A program made the translations under genes and the position numbers. From Lysobacterales bacterium (lineage in GTDB: Bacteria > Pseudomonadota > Gammaproteobacteria > Xanthomonadales > Ahniellaceae), in assembly GCA_016703225.1 (NCBI GenBank), contig JADJCM010000002.1, positions 558,001-622,000 on the forward strand: a stretch of DNA of 64,000 nt. The letters run 5' to 3'. Positions 1-7,539 of this stretch are shown here, in pieces (the first letter of the stretch is position 1; the number at the start of each line of letters is the position of its first letter). The notes beneath the pieces were generated by a model. It made no database searches and was not told where the DNA came from. It saw only the letters and a program-made list of their open reading frames with translations.

Positions 1-1
1 G

Positions 2-106
2 GCGGATTCGCCATCGGCCCTCGCCGACGCGCTTGATCGTGTCGGCGGAGCGTTGAGTCGGCACGCACAAGTCGCGCCACCGGCGGAACGACTGCGCGGG
101 CGATGA
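2..106 (+). CDS. possible C-terminal tail of an unidentified protein (cut by window edge)
   Basis: An open frame enters from the left edge and ends at TGA 104-106, giving 34 codons with ordinary high-GC codon use. The residues (ending APPAERLRGR) form what could be an amphipathic helix followed by a tail. The frame contains no recognisable motif, so no function is offered. It is listed only because the other two plus-strand frames here close within 60 bases. It could be noise. Confidence 0.25.
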   Translation, partial: ADSPSALADALDRVGGALSRHAQVAPPAERLRGR

Positions 107-176
107 AGCATCGCGGCTGGATGCTTCTCTCGTCCCCCATCCCCCAGGGGAAGATCGGGGTGACACGCGTCATCCG

Positions 177-527
177 GTGTATACCGACCTGCACGCGATG
201 GTCGAAAAGACCTGCGGACTTCCGGCACAACTCGCCGCTGCATTGGGCAAGGTTTCTGGTGTCCGCTTTGCCTGCCTGTATGGATCGTTCGCCAGCAACA
301 GTGAACATGCGCGCAGCGACGCTGACTTGCTGGTCGTAGGCGACGTGCGTCTAGAGACCTTCCTGGCAGCCATCGAGCCGGTCGAACGACGCATCGCCCG
401 CGAGATCAGCGTTCGTCTCTACACGTCCGACGATTTCCACCATCGCCGCGAGCAACGCGATCCCTTCCTCACCGCCGTGCTTGCCGGCCCGACCAAACCG
501 CTCATCGGAGGCCCCGATGGTGCTTGA
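177..527 (+). CDS. MNT-type nucleotidyltransferase-domain protein
   Basis: A 116-residue protein starting at GTG 177. The core is the nucleotidyltransferase signature GSFASNSEHARSDADLLVVG around residues 37-56, matching the GS-x10-DxD pattern of the MNT/NTP_transf_2 superfamily that holds Mg-NTP. Family members usually pair with a HEPN-domain partner as MntA/HepT-like toxin-antitoxin modules or as substrate-binding pairs. The HEPN partner follows at once, with its ATG at 517 overlapping this gene's end by 11 bases, so the two form one transcription unit. Many relatives carry a winged-helix DNA-binding domain before the nucleotidyltransferase fold; none is present here and the frame closes upstream. 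The domain call is firm, but whether this is an antitoxin or an orphan is not shown. Confidence 0.75.
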   Translation: MYTDLHAMVEKTCGLPAQLAAALGKVSGVRFACLYGSFASNSEHARSDADLLVVGDVRLETFLAAIEPVERRIAREISVRLYTSDDFHHRREQRDPFLTAVLAGPTKPLIGGPDGA

Positions 528-981
528 GTCGCTGGTGGGACGAGGTCTCCAGCGCGAACCCGCCAGCGCGTTGGAGATCGTCCGATTGCTCACCGGCATC
601 GCCACGCGCATCAGCGATGCTCGGGCAACATAGGTGAGCCGCGAGGGCCGCTTCGACATGGCCTACGAGGCTCTGCTGCAGATCGGCATCGTCTCCTTGC
701 GACTGCACGACCTGCGCCCGGACTCCCGCGGCGGCCACCATGTCCTGGCATTGCAGACGTTGCCGACCACCATCGGCGCGGCTAAGTCCAAGCTCCGACT
801 TCTCGAGGAGTTTCGCAGGCAACGCGCCGCCGGTCTTTACAATGGCTCGTTCTTTCCGTCCCAGCAGGAACTCGACGAACTGATCGCCAATGTCGAGGAA
901 CTCCACGCACTCCTGCTCGCCTGGATCCGCACGCACCGCCCGCAATGGGACGCCGCGACCACCGTCGCACGGCCTACCTGA
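517..981 (+). pseudogene. HEPN-domain partner of the nucleotidyltransferase, interrupted by TAG
   Basis: Reading from ATG 517 gives MVLESLVGRG, continuing to ISDARAT, then TAG at 631-633, and the same frame resumes directly with VSREGRFDMAYEALLQ and runs to 981. The two halves together make about 154 residues, the usual size of HEPN proteins paired with MNT nucleotidyltransferases, and the stop falls where relatives read through (DAR-x-x-x-hS-x-x-x-RF-x-x-AY). The second half also has the family's SRGGHH segment. A GTG lies immediately after the stop (634), so re-initiation could make a split protein. A single CAG-to-TAG transition would explain the break. I infer an inactivated gene; a sequencing error or suppression is possible. 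Confidence 0.7.
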
Positions 982-1115
982 TGTTCATGCCGGGATCGGG
1001 CACGGCGTCGGGCCACCAGTGGTCATCCCCCAGCAACAGCCGCCGCACGCGAATCTTTGTGGCTGCGAGATCTGCCCGCGATGCTCCAGAGATGTGGAGG
1101 CCTGAGGCTGCGCGC

Positions 1116-1694
1116 TTACGCCATCTGCGCGGAGACGAACTCCCAGCTCACCAGATTCCAGAACGCTTCGATGTACTTGGCCCGGGCGTTGCGGTAGTCG
1201 ACGTAGTAGGCGTGTTCCCAGACGTCGCAGGTGAGCAGCGCGCGATCGCTGCCGGTGAGTGGCGTCGCGGCGTTGGCGGTGCTGACCAGTCCGAGCGAGC
1301 CATCCGCGCGCTGCACCAGCCAGGCCCAGCCGGAGCCGAAGGTGGTCAGCGCGATCTGGGTGAACTGCTCCTTGAATTGTGCGAACGAGCCGAATGCGGC
1401 GTTGATCGCGTCGGCAAGCTTGCCCGTGGGTTCGCCGCCACCCTGGGGCTTCATGCAGTTCCAGTAGAAACTGTGGTTCCAGACCTGCGCTGCGTTGTTG
1501 AACATGCCGCCTGATGATTTGCGCACGATCTCTTCGAGCGCCAGCGCCTCGAACTCGGTGCCCTTGATCTGGTTGTTCAGATTGTTGACGTAGGTCTGAT
1601 GATGCTTGCCATAGTGGTAGTCGATGGTCTCGGCGGAGAGGTGCGGCGCCAGTGCGTCGCGGGCATAGGGCAGGGCGGGCAGATCGATGGCCAC
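1116..1694 (-). CDS. sodB: superoxide dismutase, Fe type
   Basis: A 192-residue cytoplasmic enzyme converting superoxide to oxygen and hydrogen peroxide. The GTG start at 1694 gives VAIDLPALPYARDALAPHLS, the normal N-terminus of iron superoxide dismutases, and the usual family length of about 192. Metal ligands are visible: His27 in DYHYGKHH, His74 in VWNHSFYW, and Asp and His in CDVWEHAYY. The glutamine of AAQVWNH (residue 70) is the second-shell residue typical of the Fe rather than the Mn enzyme. The frame stays open far upstream, over grxD on the other strand, but that extension has no homology sense. The gene is divergent from grxD across about 120 bases, so both promoters lie there. Confidence 0.95.
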   Translation of the reverse strand: MAIDLPALPYARDALAPHLSAETIDYHYGKHHQTYVNNLNNQIKGTEFEALALEEIVRKSSGGMFNNAAQVWNHSFYWNCMKPQGGGEPTGKLADAINAAFGSFAQFKEQFTQIALTTFGSGWAWLVQRADGSLGLVSTANAATPLTGSDRALLTCDVWEHAYYVDYRNARAKYIEAFWNLVSWEFVSAQMA

Positions 1695-1781
1695 GGAGTG
1701 CTCCGGAAACGGTTGCGGAAATTTGCGGGCGCCAATTCTAGCCGGCGATCGTATGCGCGCCGTGAGCAACGCCGCTGACGG

Positions 1782-1787
1782 TAGAAT
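1782..1787 (+). promoter_or_regulatory. probable -10 box for grxD
   Basis: TAGAAT, followed by GCCGCC, lies 27 bases before the grxD ATG. No good -35 box is visible at 16-18 bases upstream. The same arrangement, a TANAAT-like hexamer followed by a short GC-rich stretch, recurs before many genes in this window. Confidence 0.4.
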
Positions 1788-1814
1788 GCCGCCCTCACAA
1801 TTTGAGGAATTGCC

Positions 1815-2132
1815 ATGGAAACCATCGAACGCATCAAGGGCATCGTCGAATCGGCACCGGTGGTGCTGTTCATGAAGGGCACGCCGCAATTTCCCATGTG
1901 CGGCTTTTCCAGCCGCACGGTGCAGGCGCTGAAGGAGGCCGGTGCAGAGTTCCACAGCGTCAACGTGCTGGAAAACCCGGACATCCGCGCCAACCTGCCG
2001 CGCTTCTCGAACTGGCCCACCTTTCCCCAACTGTTCATCAACGGCGAGTTGATCGGAGGCTGCGACATCACCCTCGAACTGCACGCCAAGGGCGAGCTCG
2101 CCCAGATGCTGCGCGATGCCGGCAAGGCCTGA
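1815..2132 (+). CDS. grxD: monothiol glutaredoxin Grx4
   Basis: A 105-residue monothiol glutaredoxin that binds and passes on [2Fe-2S] clusters, together with BolA-type partners and glutathione. The CGFS active site is at residues 29-32, preceded by the conserved FMKGTP segment. The WPTFPQLFINGELIGGCDI region carries the glutathione-binding cis-proline loop and the conserved GG. Length matches the family (about 105-115). The start is ATG 1815, preceded by a GAGGAA ribosome-binding site. The downstream dehydrogenase gene starts inside the last codons of grxD, so the two are co-transcribed. Confidence 0.95.
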   Translation: METIERIKGIVESAPVVLFMKGTPQFPMCGFSSRTVQALKEAGAEFHSVNVLENPDIRANLPRFSNWPTFPQLFINGELIGGCDITLELHAKGELAQMLRDAGKA

Positions 2133-2838
2133 AGCGGTGGCGGCGCAGGCTGGAGCGCTCGCCGGCAAGGTCGTGCTGATCACCGGCGCGGCTGGCGGAC
2201 TCGGGTCCGAGTGCGCGTTGCAGGCGGCTGCCGCCGGCGCCACCGTGGTGCTTGCAGGTCGGCGTGTACGCGAGTTGGAGCGCGTGTATGACCGCATCGT
2301 CTCGAGCGGGAGCCCGGAGCCTGCGATCTATCCGATCAATCTCGAAGGCGCGACGCCGGCCGAGTTCGCCGTGTTGGCCGAGACCATCGACCAGCAGTGC
2401 GGTCGTCTCGATGTGCTGGTCCATGCTGCTGCAGCGTTCTCGGGGCTGACGCCGCTGGAGAGTCTGCCGCCGGAAGACTGGCTGCGTTCGCTGCAGGTCA
2501 ATCTCAATGCACCTTTCGTGCTGACCCAGTCCTGCTTGCCCATGCTGCGCGCGGTGCGCGGCAGTTGCGTATTTGTGCTGGACGACGAGTCGCGCGTCGG
2601 CAATGCCTTCTGGAATGCCTACGGTGTCGCCAAGTTTGCGTTGCGCGGGCTGGTCTCGCAGTGGGCGCAGGAACTGGAGAACGCAGGCGTGCGCATGCTC
2701 GCGTTCACGCCGGCCCCGATGCGAACCACGTTGCGTGCACGCGCCTACTTCGCGGAGGACGCCGCACTGCTGCCGGCGGCGGACGTCGAAGCGGCGCGTT
2801 GCCTGGCGCTGATCGCGGCGGCGACCTCAAGCGATTGA
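2116..2838 (+). CDS. short-chain dehydrogenase, YciK-like
   Basis: A 240-residue NAD(P)-dependent short-chain oxidoreductase. The dinucleotide motif TGAAGGLG is at residues 23-30 and the catalytic Tyr-x-x-x-Lys appears as NAYGVAKFA. A serine lies just before it in VLDDESRVG. The order of motifs and the APMRTTLRARAYFAEDA stretch near the C-terminus resemble the YciK family, whose members have the equivalent GGTRTAMRASAFPTED region. The physiological substrate of YciK proteins is not known, so none is assigned. The first codons overlap grxD by 17 bases and the reading depends on translational coupling. The catalytic loop is slightly unusual in reading DDES instead of SSS. Confidence 0.8.
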   Translation: MPARPEAVAAQAGALAGKVVLITGAAGGLGSECALQAAAAGATVVLAGRRVRELERVYDRIVSSGSPEPAIYPINLEGATPAEFAVLAETIDQQCGRLDVLVHAAAAFSGLTPLESLPPEDWLRSLQVNLNAPFVLTQSCLPMLRAVRGSCVFVLDDESRVGNAFWNAYGVAKFALRGLVSQWAQELENAGVRMLAFTPAPMRTTLRARAYFAEDAALLPAADVEAARCLALIAAATSSD

Positions 2839-2885
2839 GCGTGCCTGGTCCGGCCTGGAAGGAGGATTGAGTACGGCGCCGAATG

Positions 2886-2954
2886 TTGTTAAAAAAATGT
2901 GTCACGTCAGTGAGTTACAAATCTGTCATTGGGCACTGTTAAACTTCGGTTAAC
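2886..2954 (+). promoter_or_regulatory. AT-rich promoter/operator region of the TonB-dependent receptor
   Basis: This is the most AT-rich stretch of the 234-base gap upstream of the receptor gene. It holds TTACAA (2915-2920), then 16 bases, then TGTTAA (2937-2942) as one possible -35/-10 pair. An inverted repeat GTTAA-7-TTAAC lies at 2938-2954. TTGTTAAAA occurs both at 2886 and again just before the ribosome-binding site near 3053. The leader would be more than 100 bases long. Which bases bind polymerase or a regulator cannot be told from sequence alone. Confidence 0.35.
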
Positions 2955-3072
2955 CCCCGGATCGCGCCGCGCGAGGGTGGGTACGCAGCGCCGCATCGCC
3001 GGCCCTTGCGCATCGGTTCGCGCGCATGGTTGTTGGTGGTGCTTTCTTCCGTTGTTAAAACAAGGTGCAAAT

Positions 3073-6000
3073 ATGACAAAGCGTAGTGCGCTCTCCATGG
3101 CCATCCTGCTCGGTCTGGCCGCGGCCATGCCGGTGGCTGCCCAGAACACGTCCGCAGCGGTTTCCGGTCGTATCGTTGACGAGACCGGTGCTCCGGTCGC
3201 CAACGCGACCGTGGAAATCGTCCACGCGCCTACTGGCGCCCGCAAGTCGGTCACCACGGATGCCGATGGCCGCTACGTTTCGCGCGGACTGCGTGTCGGC
3301 GGGCCATACTCGGTCTCGGCGAACAAGACCGGCCTCGAAGCGATCAAGAAGGACGACGTCTATCTGGTGCTGGCCGAAGTCTCGACCGTCAACCTGACCA
3401 TGGACGACGGCGCGACAGACCTGGAAACGGTCGAAGTCGTAGCCACCGCCTCGAACACCATCTTCTCCTCCGACAACACCGGCACCGGTTCGAACTTCAA
3501 CCGGGAGCAGATCGAGAACGCACCGACCATCAGTCGCAACATCCAGGACATTGCTCGCCTGGACCCGCGCATCGTGCAGATCGACAAGGACCGTGGCGGC
3601 TCCATCTCCGCCGGCGGACAAAATCGCCGCTATAACGCGATCAACATCGATGGCGTGCCCTCGAATGACGAGTTCGGCTTGAACGACAGCGGTTCGCCGT
3701 CGCTCAACAACGCCATCTCGATGGACACCATCGACGAGTTCAACATCACGATTTCCAGCTACGACGTGACCAAGTCCGACTTCGTCGGCGCCAGCATCGA
3801 CGCGGTCACCAAGAGTGGCACCAACGAGTTCCATGGCACCGTCTATGGCCTGTACCGCGACGGCGACTGGTTCGGCGACATCACGCCGGTGGCGCCGCAG
3901 CAGACCGTGGGCCGCGACCGCGCGACCCAAGGCGAAACCCAGTTCACCTCCTATGAGCAGGACATCACCTACGGGCTGACCTTCGGTGGCCCGATCATCC
4001 AGGACACGCTGTTCTTCTTCGTTGCCTATGAGGAATTCGAGCGCGGCAGTCCGAGCTCGAACGTCGGGCCAATCGGCTCGGGCGCGACCGTCATCGTCGA
4101 CGTGACGCAAGATGAACTCAACCAGATCGAGAGCATCGCCAGCGGCTACGGCATTGATGTCGGCGCCACCGGCGGCGCAAACGCCGACAACACCGATCAG
4201 AAGATCCTGGCCAAGCTTGACTGGAACATCAGCGATGCGCACCGCGCTTCGTTCCGCTACAACAAAACCGAGGGAGAGCAGCTCACTGCCGGTCGCCTGA
4301 GTGCCAGCGACTACTCGTTCAGTTCCTACTGGTACTACAACGCTGCAACTTTCGAGAGCTACGTCGGCCATCTGTACAGCGACTGGACCGACAGCCTGTC
4401 GACCGAGTTCTCGGTGTCCTATTCCGAGTACGACGGTAGCCCGATCGTCAATTCGCGCGCGCCGCAGGTCGCGATCCGCGTCGCTTCCGGGGACCAGGTC
4501 ACGCTGGGCACCGAACAGTTCCGCCAGGCCAACTTCCTGACCCCCGAGACCACCACCGCGTATCTCGCTGCGGACTACTACGCCGGCGACCACACGATCA
4601 AGTTCGGCGCCGACTGGAAGCGCAACGACATCTACAACCTGTTCGGGCGCGACGCCTACGGTCTGTACACCTTCAGTAGCGTCGCCGAATTCGCCGCCGG
4701 CAACTTCGCCACCTACTCGGTGCGTCTGCCGACCAACGGCATTCTCGAATCCCGCGCGGCCGACTGGACCCTCGACAACCTCGGCCTGTTCCTGCAGGAC
4801 ACCTGGGCGTACAACTACAACCTGTCGATCAACTACGGCGTCCGCGTCGATATCCCGAACACTGGCGATCGTCCGCAGTTCAATCAGTCGGTGTACAACA
4901 CCTTCGGCCTGCGCAACGACGGCACCATCGACGGCAACTCGGTGGTGCAGCCGCGCGTCGGCTTCAACTACACCTTCGACAGCGAGCGCCCGACGCAGCT
5001 GCGCGGCGGGTTCGGCCTGTTCCAGGGTTCGACCCCAGGCGTGTGGCTGTCGAACTCGTTCTCGAACGATGGTCTCAACTTCTTCGAGGTTTCGCTGCGC
5101 AACCAGGGTGGCTTCACCGGGGATCCGGATCACCCGCTGTGCCCGGCGCCGTGCAATCCGTCCACCGGCCGCCAGGTCGTCGATATCCTCTCGCCCGACT
5201 TCCAGCAGCCCACCGTGTGGAAGGGCAACCTGGCGTTCGATCACGAACTGCCGTGGTGGGGCCTTGTTGCGTCGGCCGAGGTGCTGTTCACCGAGGTCGA
5301 ATCGGCGATCTACTACGAGCACCTGAACATGGGTCCGGCCCGCGGCGTGTTGCCGGACGGCCGCTACCATTACTGGCGCGACACCAACGCCAACACCTTC
5401 ACCAACGCGACCACGCGCGCACAGATCACCAACTTGGGTGCGTTCCAGCGCTTCGGCGCCAACCCGGCCTTTGGCGACGTCGTTCTGCTCGACAACACCA
5501 CCAAGGGCAGTGGTCGCCAGGCGGTGGTGAGCCTGGAGAAGCCGATCGAGGATCATTGGTACGCCAAGGTCGCCTACACCTACACCGAGGCGACCGAGGT
5601 GCAGACCGGTACCAGTTCGCAGGCCGAGACCAACTTCCGCACCAACCCGATCTTCAACATCAACGAAGAAGTGGCGGGCAAGGCGGCTTACGCGATCAAG
5701 GACCGGTTTAGCGCGTACCTGTCGTACAAGAACGACTTCTTCGGCGACCTCGACACCACCTTCGGCATGTTCTTCGAGAGCCGTTCGGGACTGCCGTTCA
5801 GCTACACCTTTGCGGGTGATGCCAACGGTGACGGTCGCAGCACCAACAACGACCTGTTCTACGTGCCCACGGGTCCGGGCGATGTCGTGTTCACCGATGT
5901 GGCTACCGGCGGCACCACCATCACGGCCGCCCAGCAGGAGGCCGCGTTCTGGGCCTACGTGGAGGGCAACGATTACCTGAACTCGCATCGCGGCCAGGTG

Positions 6001-6318
6001 GTGGAGCGCTTCAGCGACAACATGCCCTGGGTCAATCAGGTCGACGTGCATATCGCCCAGGATCTCCCCGGCTTCTTTGGCGACAACAAGTCCGAGATCT
6101 TCCTGGACATCGTCAACTTCGGGAACCTGCTGAACAAGGACTGGGGCATGGTCGAGGAAGTGGGCTTCCCGGGCTTCATGCAGGTCGCGCGCATGGCCGG
6201 TGTGGATGCCAACGGCCGCTACATCTACCAGTTCACCCGCGTGCCGACGATGCGCACGCGTGACGAAGTGGGCCAGTCGCGCTGGTCCGTGCAGGTCGGT
6301 TTCCGTTACGAGTTCTGA
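3073..6318 (+). CDS. TonB-dependent receptor, Oar-like, with carboxypeptidase-regulatory-like domain
   Basis: An outer-membrane receptor of 1081 residues. The start ATG 3073 follows AAGG and begins a signal peptide, MTKRSALSMAILLGLAAAM, with likely cleavage after VAA (residue 23). Residues about 28-105 are a beta-sandwich of the carboxypeptidase-regulatory type (SGRIVDETGAPVANATVEIV, then DADGRYVSRGL). A plug domain follows (about 110-260, with NIDGVPSNDEF), and then a long beta-barrel ending in the classic outer-membrane C-terminus VQVGFRYEF. This architecture is that of Oar/OmpA-related TonB receptors, which are common and large in Xanthomonadales; substrates are mostly unknown (peptides or glycans suggested for some). 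No TonB or transporter gene is adjacent. It is followed by a strong terminator and is monocistronic. Confidence 0.93.
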   Translation: MTKRSALSMAILLGLAAAMPVAAQNTSAAVSGRIVDETGAPVANATVEIVHAPTGARKSVTTDADGRYVSRGLRVGGPYSVSANKTGLEAIKKDDVYLVLAEVSTVNLTMDDGATDLETVEVVATASNTIFSSDNTGTGSNFNREQIENAPTISRNIQDIARLDPRIVQIDKDRGGSISAGGQNRRYNAINIDGVPSNDEFGLNDSGSPSLNNAISMDTIDEFNITISSYDVTKSDFVGASIDAVTKSGTNEFHGTVYGLYRDGDWFGDITPVAPQQTVGRDRATQGETQFTSYEQDITYGLTFGGPIIQDTLFFFVAYEEFERGSPSSNVGPIGSGATVIVDVTQDELNQIESIASGYGIDVGATGGANADNTDQKILAKLDWNISDAHRASFRYNKTEGEQLTAGRLSASDYSFSSYWYYNAATFESYVGHLYSDWTDSLSTEFSVSYSEYDGSPIVNSRAPQVAIRVASGDQVTLGTEQFRQANFLTPETTTAYLAADYYAGDHTIKFGADWKRNDIYNLFGRDAYGLYTFSSVAEFAAGNFATYSVRLPTNGILESRAADWTLDNLGLFLQDTWAYNYNLSINYGVRVDIPNTGDRPQFNQSVYNTFGLRNDGTIDGNSVVQPRVGFNYTFDSERPTQLRGGFGLFQGSTPGVWLSNSFSNDGLNFFEVSLRNQGGFTGDPDHPLCPAPCNPSTGRQVVDILSPDFQQPTVWKGNLAFDHELPWWGLVASAEVLFTEVESAIYYEHLNMGPARGVLPDGRYHYWRDTNANTFTNATTRAQITNLGAFQRFGANPAFGDVVLLDNTTKGSGRQAVVSLEKPIEDHWYAKVAYTYTEATEVQTGTSSQAETNFRTNPIFNINEEVAGKAAYAIKDRFSAYLSYKNDFFGDLDTTFGMFFESRSGLPFSYTFAGDANGDGRSTNNDLFYVPTGPGDVVFTDVATGGTTITAAQQEAAFWAYVEGNDYLNSHRGQVVERFSDNMPWVNQVDVHIAQDLPGFFGDNKSEIFLDIVNFGNLLNKDWGMVEEVGFPGFMQVARMAGVDANGRYIYQFTRVPTMRTRDEVGQSRWSVQVGFRYEF

Positions 6319-6340
6319 GCGTAGCGCTTGCGGCAAATCG

Positions 6341-6373
6341 CGGCGGCCCGCCTTGTGCGGGCCGCCGTTTTTT
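6341..6373 (+). terminator. Rho-independent terminator after the TonB-dependent receptor
   Basis: A perfect 10-bp stem CGGCGGCCCG (6341-6350) / CGGGCCGCCG (6358-6367) with a 7-base loop is followed by six T residues (6368-6373). It begins 23 bases after the receptor stop codon. Confidence 0.93.
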
Positions 6374-6415
6374 CGGGCGCCGCCTTGACCAGGCCCGATT
6401 TCTGCGGAATTCTCT

Positions 6416-7492
6416 GTGCCCGCCTCGACGGCATCAATCCAAGATCTGACCAGCGGAATGGTCAACATCAGCCTCTTCAAGAACTTCGTTCCGCTCGGCG
6501 CGCTGCTGCCGACCGATCGCGCCGAACTGGCGAAGTACGCGCGTGTTGGTACCTACCAGCCCGGACAGATCCTGTTCTCCCGGGGCGAGTCGGCGCAGAC
6601 GGTGCCGTTCCTGATCTCCGGCGAGATCGAGTTGTTCGACGGTGCGCATGCGAGGGTCGTCCGCGGAGACACGCCGGAAGCGCGCAATGCACTGGCTGCA
6701 GGCCTGCGCCGCGCAGTGACCGCCACCTGCCTGAAGACCGCGCAGGTGTTGATCGTCGATCGCGAACATCTGGACCTGATCCTGACCTGGTCGCAGACCG
6801 GCGGGCTGGTGGTCACCGACCACGGTTCCAGCGGCCGCGAAGACGAGCCCCAGGACTGGATGACGGCGCTGCTGCAGAACCATGCATTCCACCGTATCCC
6901 GCCGGGCAACATCGCGCAGCTGTTCGCGTGCATGCAGTCGGCGCGGTTCGCGGCCGGTGATGTCGTGATCCAGCAGGGCGAGCATGGCGACAGCTATTTC
7001 ATCCTGACAGAGGGCCGCGTGCAGGTAGTGCAGCAGGACGTCGATGGCATGAACGAGCAGGAGGTTTCGCTCCTTGGCGTCGGTCGTGGCTTTGGCGAGG
7101 AGGCACTGCTTTCCGGCAATCCGCGCAACGCGACGGTGCGGGCGCTTACCGAGATCGCGGTGATGAAAATCGCGGCCCAGGACTTCGAGCGACTGCTGAA
7201 GGCGCCCGTGCTTTCGCAGATGACGCTCGAGGAGTTGACCGCTGCGCATCAACTGATCGACGTGCGCCTGGCCGGAGAGTTTGCGCTAGGCCATGTGCCG
7301 GGAGCGATCAACCTGCCGCTTGCGCACCTTCGTGAACTGGCAGTGCAACTCGACGTGCGCAGGCCCTGCGCCGTCTATTGCGATTCGGGCCGGCGTAGCG
7401 CTTCGGCCACGTACTTGTTGTGCGAACGAGGTTTCGACGCACTTCTCGTTGCAGGCGGCGTGCCTGCGGAATTGATGACCGAGTCGGACTGA
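6416..7492 (+). CDS. tandem cyclic-nucleotide-binding domains fused to a rhodanese domain
   Basis: A protein of 358 residues from GTG 6416, or 344 from ATG 6458 (MVNISLFKNF), which may be the true start. Residues about 30-125 form a degenerate cNMP-binding jelly roll (YQPGQILFSRGE, LISGEIELFDG). Residues about 160-270 are a second, better one, with FAAGDVVIQQGEHGDSYFIL and GRGFGEEALLSGNPRNATV, the phosphate-binding cassette. Residues about 275-355 are a rhodanese fold with the loop CDSGRRSAS, in which Cys is the expected catalytic residue. No helix-turn-helix is seen, so this is a signalling or sensor protein rather than a Crp-type regulator. It sits 47 bases before ppnN, and co-expression is likely. 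Ligand and partner are unknown. Confidence 0.85.
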   Translation: MPASTASIQDLTSGMVNISLFKNFVPLGALLPTDRAELAKYARVGTYQPGQILFSRGESAQTVPFLISGEIELFDGAHARVVRGDTPEARNALAAGLRRAVTATCLKTAQVLIVDREHLDLILTWSQTGGLVVTDHGSSGREDEPQDWMTALLQNHAFHRIPPGNIAQLFACMQSARFAAGDVVIQQGEHGDSYFILTEGRVQVVQQDVDGMNEQEVSLLGVGRGFGEEALLSGNPRNATVRALTEIAVMKIAAQDFERLLKAPVLSQMTLEELTAAHQLIDVRLAGEFALGHVPGAINLPLAHLRELAVQLDVRRPCAVYCDSGRRSASATYLLCERGFDALLVAGGVPAELMTESD

Positions 7493-7539
7493 CCCGGCAT
7501 CCGGCGCGGTCGCGCCCTGATCAGAGGAACCACCCCAAG

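Noticed and set aside
1695..2297. Upstream extension of sodB on the minus strand
   Set aside because: It lies opposite grxD and the dehydrogenase gene and has no superoxide dismutase similarity. The GTG at 1694 gives the exact family N-terminus.
3055..6480. 1141-codon open frame on the minus strand opposite the TonB-dependent receptor
   Set aside because: High-GC codon bias leaves the antisense frame free of stops. The product has no signal peptide or recognisable domain, while the plus strand encodes a complete receptor.
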